From assembly GCA_037903355.1 (NCBI GenBank), contig JBAJFE010000037.1, positions 248,001-312,000 on the forward strand: 64,000 nt of DNA, written 5' to 3'. The DNA comes from Trichuris trichiura. Lineage: Eukaryota; Nematoda; Enoplea; Trichinellida; Trichuridae. Numbering within the stretch: the first letter of the stretch is position 1; each line of letters opens with the position of its first letter. The notes beneath the pieces are model-generated. The model did not search any database. It worked only from the letters and a program-made list of their open reading frames with translations, and had not been told where the DNA came from. Positions 58,387 to 64,000 of this stretch are shown here, in pieces. A program made the position numbers and the translations under genes.

Positions 58387-61300
58387 ATGTTGTCCATACT
58401 TTTTGCTCTGCTGCTTGCCCATATAGCAGGAGCTGCAGGTACGAGTTTGCGTTCATGACAGCGACAGCGCAATCGTTTAAGGCGAAAACGCTTTCGGGCT
58501 TCTCAAGTTTTGTACTGATCAGAGAAACGTAACTAGACGCTCCCTTACACATTTAACACATTTGCTTTTTGTACAATTTTGGCAGTACTCTTATTATATT
58601 ATTGAAAATGGAAATCGACAGACACATTGGACTTGACTTCTTGATTGAATCTGCGCATGCGATAAAAAGTTGTGAGACTACTGCAGCTCTTCGAACATTA
58701 AAATTAAGTTCTACAGTATGTTGGATAGCATCTTCATCGTTAAGTTTGTAAACCTAATCGAAAACTTCAAAATTGTTCGTTGTAGACTGGATGTGTATAG
58801 CATCTGGCAAGCAAAGCAGCGAAGCTGATTACTTTCCCTGGGAGTCCCCTCCGCCAATGTAAGCTGCATAATAGCTTATCGCGCGGGAGCAAAACCGGTA
58901 TCCCTATCTTTCAGCTAGAAAATGAAAAGAGATAGGCACGACGACGGGGTGCTATTGCTTTGATCGAGAATTGAGCGTTTTGGCTACGGTGTTTTCTCGC
59001 TGCAACTTCCGTTTAATGCGACAGTGCGTTCTGCTAGTTTAGGTTAAGTAAAATTTCTTCCCTTTTTTTGCTTACCTGCCGTTTTAGCAACGATATAAAG
59101 CGCAGAATCGTGTGTTCAATTGCATTTATTTTTGTAATATTGTCGTTACAATACTTTAAGAGAGTAATATGCTTTTCTGTGGTTCGATTTTGAAGCGGAG
59201 GTGATGCAAACAGCAAATGCCTTACGCAATAAGACTTTCACTAGTTATTTCGCACTTTTGGTTTATGTATGTTTGTGCTTAGGTTCTCAAAGTAGAATAG
59301 TTCCGCTAAGTGAAGAAGACCGCGAAATAATTTTGACGGAAGTGAACAAACTGCGCGGATCGGTTGGCAGTGGCAACATGGAATGTCTGGTAAATAAAGT
59401 CAAGCATTTTAGCTGAAAAACTTTTAACTGATCTTATTTAAGCTGACATTTGACTGAGCGCGTAAATGCTTTATAAATGTTTTTGATTTTCTACATTCTT
59501 TAAGATATGGAATTCTGGAATCGAAGGCGAAGCACAGAAGCTTGCTCATAAATGCTCAATAATTGAAGAGCCTGAAAGATATGGAGTTGGTGTGGTTTAT
59601 ACTTCTAACGAAGTTGCTTCAGTCTCAAACTACGTGGATCTTGTCGCAGAAAGCAGCAGCGCACTTTCTATTAATAGTTCCCAAGGATGTCCATGCGTAG
59701 CTGGCAAAGAGAATCAGTGCAATAACTATAGACAGGTAACTTTTCATAAACCTGAATTACTATACGCACGGTACTGAATTTTAATTATATCAACATTAAC
59801 AGAAGGTGCTTTTGTCCGGTGAAAGTTTTCAGTTGCTAGATTATCGTTGTTTGTTTGTATTTTTTATTTCATCCAAACTTACGTAACTTTTGTACTTTTG
59901 CGTTTGTGCTAGACTTTAATTCAGTACGAAGCACTACGAGACCAGCAGCCACAAAGGTTTTCAAGTACGACACTCTAAGTAACATGTACCCTCCATAAGT
60001 TCATTGAAGTAACGACCTATTGCAACAAATACGATAAAGCGTATAGGATTGAATTATGATTTTAGTTAAAAAGTAAATAAAATCATGACTGGGGGCAGTT
60101 TCATTTCTGCCTTAGTGTTCTAATTCTCTAATCCCTAGGTACCAATGGAGGGCTAGGTACCAATGGAGGCTTTTCAGAGCCTCGTTTTCGTCATCAAGAT
60201 CGCACGTTTAAACGGGCATTTTATTGCATAATAGTGTAGCCCGAAATTTTACCCTGTCAAGGGAATTCCTGTTGTGAACAACTTGGCTTGGTGCCACATT
60301 CCCTGACCGCTTAGCTGAATATGGCTGCAGTCGGGACGCTTAAACAACCCGATCGATTTGTCAAGTACCGCCGTCCAATCGTTTCAAAATATCTTTACGG
60401 AAATGTTACTTTTTTTACCACCTATTTATACTATTCCTATTTATGCTTAACAAAAAAAATATGAATCTTATGAATTGTAGAATGGTTTAAATTTCCAGCA
60501 ATTTTTCTTAGCTTATATTGGTATTTTAATGGTACATTGGAATATAGCAGTTCTTGTAAGACTTATTTAGAGAGTAGCCTCTTTAAAAAAAAAGAAAGCC
60601 GTTCGTTTTGTCTTCACGGCATTCGGCATTAGTCTTGTCCAGTTGTCAGCGAAACAAATGAAGCGCAAAAGGAAGGAGTGCGGTTATGTTTGATCTTGAT
60701 GCATCTGCTTCGTTCTTTTGTATTGCAAGTGGTTTTTCGTACTGACGACGGGACAAGATTGGTGTCGAACGCTGCCAAAACCAGAGCCTTTTCTTTTCTT
60801 TTGACAAAGAGGTTATTCCGTAAATAAATCTTATGGCAGTTCTTTCCAAACGTCTCTGCGGTCGTGGCTTTTAAATGCGATTAGCATTTAGTTGGTTAAG
60901 ATTTTATTTTTTGAGGAATTCTTGAGATTCTGAATTTTCTATACGCACCAACCGATATCCTTTCTTCTGTACTGTTGCAGCATCGTAAATCGAACGTATG
61001 TTGCATCATTTTCAGTTTACATATTGGAATGCGGGCCAGATCGGTTGCGCTGTGTCCGTATGTTCGTCCCCACCGAACGTGACGATGAATGTTTTGACTT
61101 GCTTGTTCGCAAGAAGGTATGTAAGAAGGATCTTTTCTCATTTGCGGTTTTTTTTACTTTTTTGGTCTTTAAAAATATGTGATAGTTGTTCTCTGCTTTT
61201 ATCCGTTTGAATGGCGTCTCTGATTCTTCAGATAGTCTGAGACATGCGCACAATAATTGCATGGATAAAGCTAGAATTATTCACTATTTTCAATTTCATT

Positions 61301-62129
61301 TAATGTTAATTGCAGGTGCAAAAACTGACTTTTGAGTTTGTAGTTTTTTAGTTTGCTATGTGAGTTTGAGTAGCTGAAAATTTCATTGTTGCTTTAGTAT
61401 CCTGTCGTGAAATTGCTAGATTGATTTGTCTTTGGATAACGTAATATTCTAAGTTGGTTTGCTCTGCCTATAAGAGTTGCATTGTACTTCAAGGATAAAC
61501 GGTGGAAGATGTCCATATGCGCTTGGGAACGAATGCGAATTTTGCTCTGCCGATTTTGGATGCTTTGACGGCCTGTGTTGCAAACCTACTGAACCAGATC
61601 AAAAGAAGACCTGTGGCAATAAACCAGGTAAGTTATCCTAATACTTAACATCTTTTCAGATCGATGTTTAGACCAATTGGTGCCGTTGTACCGACTGTAT
61701 CATCAGCCAAAGAAGCGCATGGTTCTTACTACTTCAGTCGCCAGGCGAGCGGAACTTTCCAAGTTAGGCTACTCTGATTTTGGAACATTGGGCTACATAA
61801 GCCCAAAGATGCAGTCCCAGTGTTCGCACCTCAAAGCTTTGGTAGAATTGCGGTTACCTAGCTCAGATGACTATGTTTATGTGGTCGACGAATATTCACT
61901 TAAAACGTATCTTCAATTTGGTTACGTAAATGTGGGTGTCGTTGGCTACGGAGTGGATGATGAAAGTTTATGCTCAAGTGATGTTACAGTTTATAGTTTT
62001 GTCGCGTCTGGGAGGAGCAGTTACTATACCGCTGATCCTGACGAGGCGAAACAAATTATTTTTAACAGGAATGATGATTCCAGTTATTCCTACGAAGGCA
62101 AAATTTTCGTCATCTGGAAAACTGCGTAG
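58387..62129 (+). CDS. Secreted CAP / Cys-rich / DUF5648-like protein, copy 3
   Basis: Exons 58387-58438, 59283-59389, 59505-59735, 61016-61116, 61494-61627 and 61672-62129 (1083 nt, 360 residues). Exon 1, 52 nt as in the other two copies, encodes MLSILFALLLAHIAGAAG. CAP part: VNKLRGSVGSGNMECL, WNSGIEGEAQKLAHKC, CPCVAGKENQC, YWNAGQIGCAVSVC. The hinge is RCPYALGNECEFC...GLCC. The last exon has LYRLYHQPKKRMVLTT, GYSDFGTLGYIS, GYVNVGVVGYGVDDESLCSS and FVIWKTA. An ATG at 59204, continuous with exon 2, opens a second hydrophobic leader (SYFALLVYVCLCLGS) and could serve as an alternative first exon. Confidence 0.85.
60627..60773. repeat. Pair of degenerate hammerhead-like motifs in inverted arrangement
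   Basis: 60742-60773 (plus) reads CTGACGACGGGACAAG then ATTGGTGTCGAACGC and differs from the motif at 9-40 at only a few positions, but its stem and GAAA are damaged. 60627-60651 is a more diverged copy on the minus strand. Both lie in intron 3 of CAP copy 3. Confidence 0.5.
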
Positions 62130-62603
62130 TCACTTGAAAGTTACAAAGTATTTCGCTCACCTAATTCACGAATAAATGAGTGCAACTGTTAAAAAGATGG
62201 CAGTCACTTACACGGCAGAAACCGCTTATTTGAACCGATAATTCTGCGAGGTACACATATACTGGTGTAGTTTAATGAATTATTTTTAAAAAGTGGCTCC
62301 CAATCGCTGTTGGTCGAGCACGAGTTCGAGTAGACGATAGTCTAGCTGCCTGTTGCAAGTTATTTTCCTTCACTGTAGTTAATCGTTCTGGCCTTTCGGG
62401 AAAAACGCTTTCACCGCTGCCTACTATTTACATTTACGTTTAGTCAGCATAGCGGTAATGGCTTTATAAAGTTTGGGCAACCTCGTTCATAATTTTTCTA
62501 TCATTCGTCACGTTATGATTTCGCCATATAACTTGATAATCACGAAATGTACTGTATTTGATCGCCTCTTTTGATCGTTGAATCCTGGCTTAGCGAATGA
62601 CAG
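62130..62603. other. Spacer between CAP copy 3 and the WASP-like gene
   Basis: No open frame of note. Expected to contain the CAP 3' end and the promoter or 5' untranslated region of the next gene. Confidence 0.5.
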
Positions 62604-62711
62604 ATGGAGCACGTTCCTGGGCGTAAGAAATTCCCCCAAAATCACGTTTCGCTTTTGCTTACGCAGGAAGAAAATGAAACTCTCTTTCGCTGCCTTGGCG
62701 AGAACAATTAT
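62604..62711 (+). CDS. First exon of a WASP/N-WASP-like actin regulator (partial)
   Basis: ATG at 62604 opens 36 codons ending at TAT/GTAAGT. The sequence NHVSLLLTQEENETLFRCLG matches the start of the WH1 domain of N-WASP-type proteins (SxLLTxxENExLFxxLG), which bind WIP and lead to Arp2/3 activation. The next expected WH1 element (TxAxAVVQLY) is not seen in the 1.3 kb that remain, so the following exon probably lies beyond the window. With a single short exon the call is moderate. Confidence 0.5.
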
Positions 62712-64000
62712 GTAAGTGCGTTTAGTTGTTGGAGCTGAATGTTTTAGCTTAAGTTGGTGGTTTTGTTATCGTTAGCGATTATTTTTGCGCGTGTGTTATC
62801 TCCAGTGCGGCCATTTTATTTGTAATTCAACTAGTTTATCTGTAATGGTCGTAAACACTTGTACACAAGCTGTGCTTCTCTTTGGATGTTTGAATATTCG
62901 GTATGAATCGTGACTCGTATGAACTTTCGAGCAGTAGTCCCAAGTTGTCTGTACTTGAAATGTTCGAGTAGTGAGTTGGTTGCGTTTCAACAGTGTCTGT
63001 CCTCGGTTGTACATGTGGAAAACAGCTTGGTGACCGACTCTCTTAAGCAGATAAAAGCTAGTTTGTAAAATGCGAGCTTTTCCCAGAGTGCTTTCATCTC
63101 ATGAAAGTGTTAGCAAACGTGAGAGTGATGTTTTCGCTCTAACTGTTTGAAAATTTAAACGCTAAGCTTAGTTGCAGTGCTCCTGGTGACTTAACAAATC
63201 TTACTCTTACACGCTTGTTTTTGTGTTAAGGCTTTAAGTGAAAATTGATGCGCTTAATTAATTTTGCACTGTTTTTACCTCTCAGTTGACTTAACTCGAT
63301 TTATTTGCTATTCGTCATTGAACACTTGACGTAACATGTTGCAAATGCAATTGTTGCGTTTGATGTATGTATGACTTTCATTTGCAGCTAACGCTTGTTT
63401 TGGATTTGTTTCTTGAAGCTTATTTTGGAAAGCTAGGCTCTCAAGCATTTCCATTAATAGCAAAGCCGACATTAATGATTTACTCACTACTTGTGCAACA
63501 TACGTAGGGTAAGAAATCACATAGTTTCCGGGATCGAGCTTTTTTCATCGTTAGATTATCAGAGAGCTTTGCTGTAGTGGCTATTCAACGACTTATAAGT
63601 AAAGTGCCGAACATTCAAGCCAATATAACTCGCTTGTATAGCGCAATTTCGATATTATAGAATGGTTTTCTAATTTTGAATACTTTCAATACTTTTTGTC
63701 CTGCTAGAGTGTACTTGAGAGTGTAGTATTCAACCGACGACTTTAATTGGTAGTATTTGCTCTAATGATGTTAAGGTATTATGATGGCGAAAGTCTCGGT
63801 AGACCTGTTCAATAAAAGCAAAACCGTTTGGACCTTTCAAGTCAGCTGCAATTATTTATGAATGGATACTTTATTTTCTAGCTGGCCGCAATCAAAGCAT
63901 TGTTTAAGCTTTGTTAGTGCTTATATGTTTAGTTTGAATTCTTTGTTTTGCTGTTGAATTCGAGATTTGCTTTTTTTATAAGTACAGACTCTCGCGACCG
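62712..64000. other. Probable first intron of the WASP-like gene
   Basis: AT-rich with no second WH1 exon or other recognisable coding sequence up to the window edge. Confidence 0.4.

Noticed and set aside
60120..60170. Short direct duplication of CTAGGTACCAATGGAGG
   Set aside because: Two copies only, with no flanking structure; an ordinary local duplication.
1..64000. tRNA, rRNA and CRISPR-like features
   Set aside because: No tRNA box A/B pair, rRNA signature or regularly spaced direct-repeat array was seen. The sequence is eukaryotic, so CRISPR is not expected.

Overview
The window is nuclear DNA of a small-genome animal, most consistent with a clade I (enoplean) nematode such as a whipworm (Trichuris). 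The reasons are compact genes with many 45-60 nt GT-AG introns, moderate GC content, tightly packed same-strand genes with splice acceptors just before start codons, and a tandem family of secreted CAP-domain genes. The assignment to a nematode is inference; no rRNA or mitochondrial marker is present. Exon coordinates were worked out by hand from splice sites, reading phase and protein family conservation.

Layout. 1-1.9 kb: a decayed Penelope-like retroelement on the minus strand (reverse transcriptase plus GIY-YIG endonuclease, with a hammerhead-ribozyme-like motif at its 3' side), then a long DNA hairpin. 3.3-17.4 kb: mostly minus-strand genes. These are a GT31 galactosyltransferase-like enzyme, an unrecognised proline-rich-tailed protein, a nuclear Cys-rich protein whose middle is built from repeated exons of about 100 bp, a basic low-complexity protein and a small membrane protein. 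18.3-29.4 kb: five head-to-tail plus-strand genes (WAPL, AMSH/STAMBP, XPC, a 62-residue UQCC6/Brawnin-like peptide, ALKBH1) separated by 199, 186 and 112 nt, with the last pair overlapping by 11 nt. 30.4-35.7 kb: UBE2H (plus) and a MARCH8-type E3 ligase (minus) converge. The 3 kb intron of UBE2H holds two foldback elements. 38.6-40.8 kb: adenosine kinase. 41.9-46.5 kb: a BEL/Pao LTR retrotransposon with identical 158-bp LTRs and a 5-bp target duplication but with most of its integrase deleted. 48.5-62.1 kb: three tandem copies of a six-exon secreted gene coding for a degenerate CAP domain, a Cys-rich hinge and a DUF5648-like C-terminus. 62.6 kb to the edge: the first exon of a WASP/N-WASP-like gene.

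How the genes fit together. The plus-strand block mixes cohesin release (WAPL), endosomal deubiquitination (AMSH), nucleotide excision repair (XPC), respiratory complex III assembly (UQCC6-like) and nucleic-acid demethylation (ALKBH1). That mix is typical of nematode operons, which need not share a pathway. UBE2H and the MARCH ligase are both ubiquitin enzymes, but adjacency alone does not show they act together. The CAP array is the clearest lineage-specific system here. A family of hammerhead-like, hairpin-forming repeats runs through the window and appears related to the Penelope-like element.
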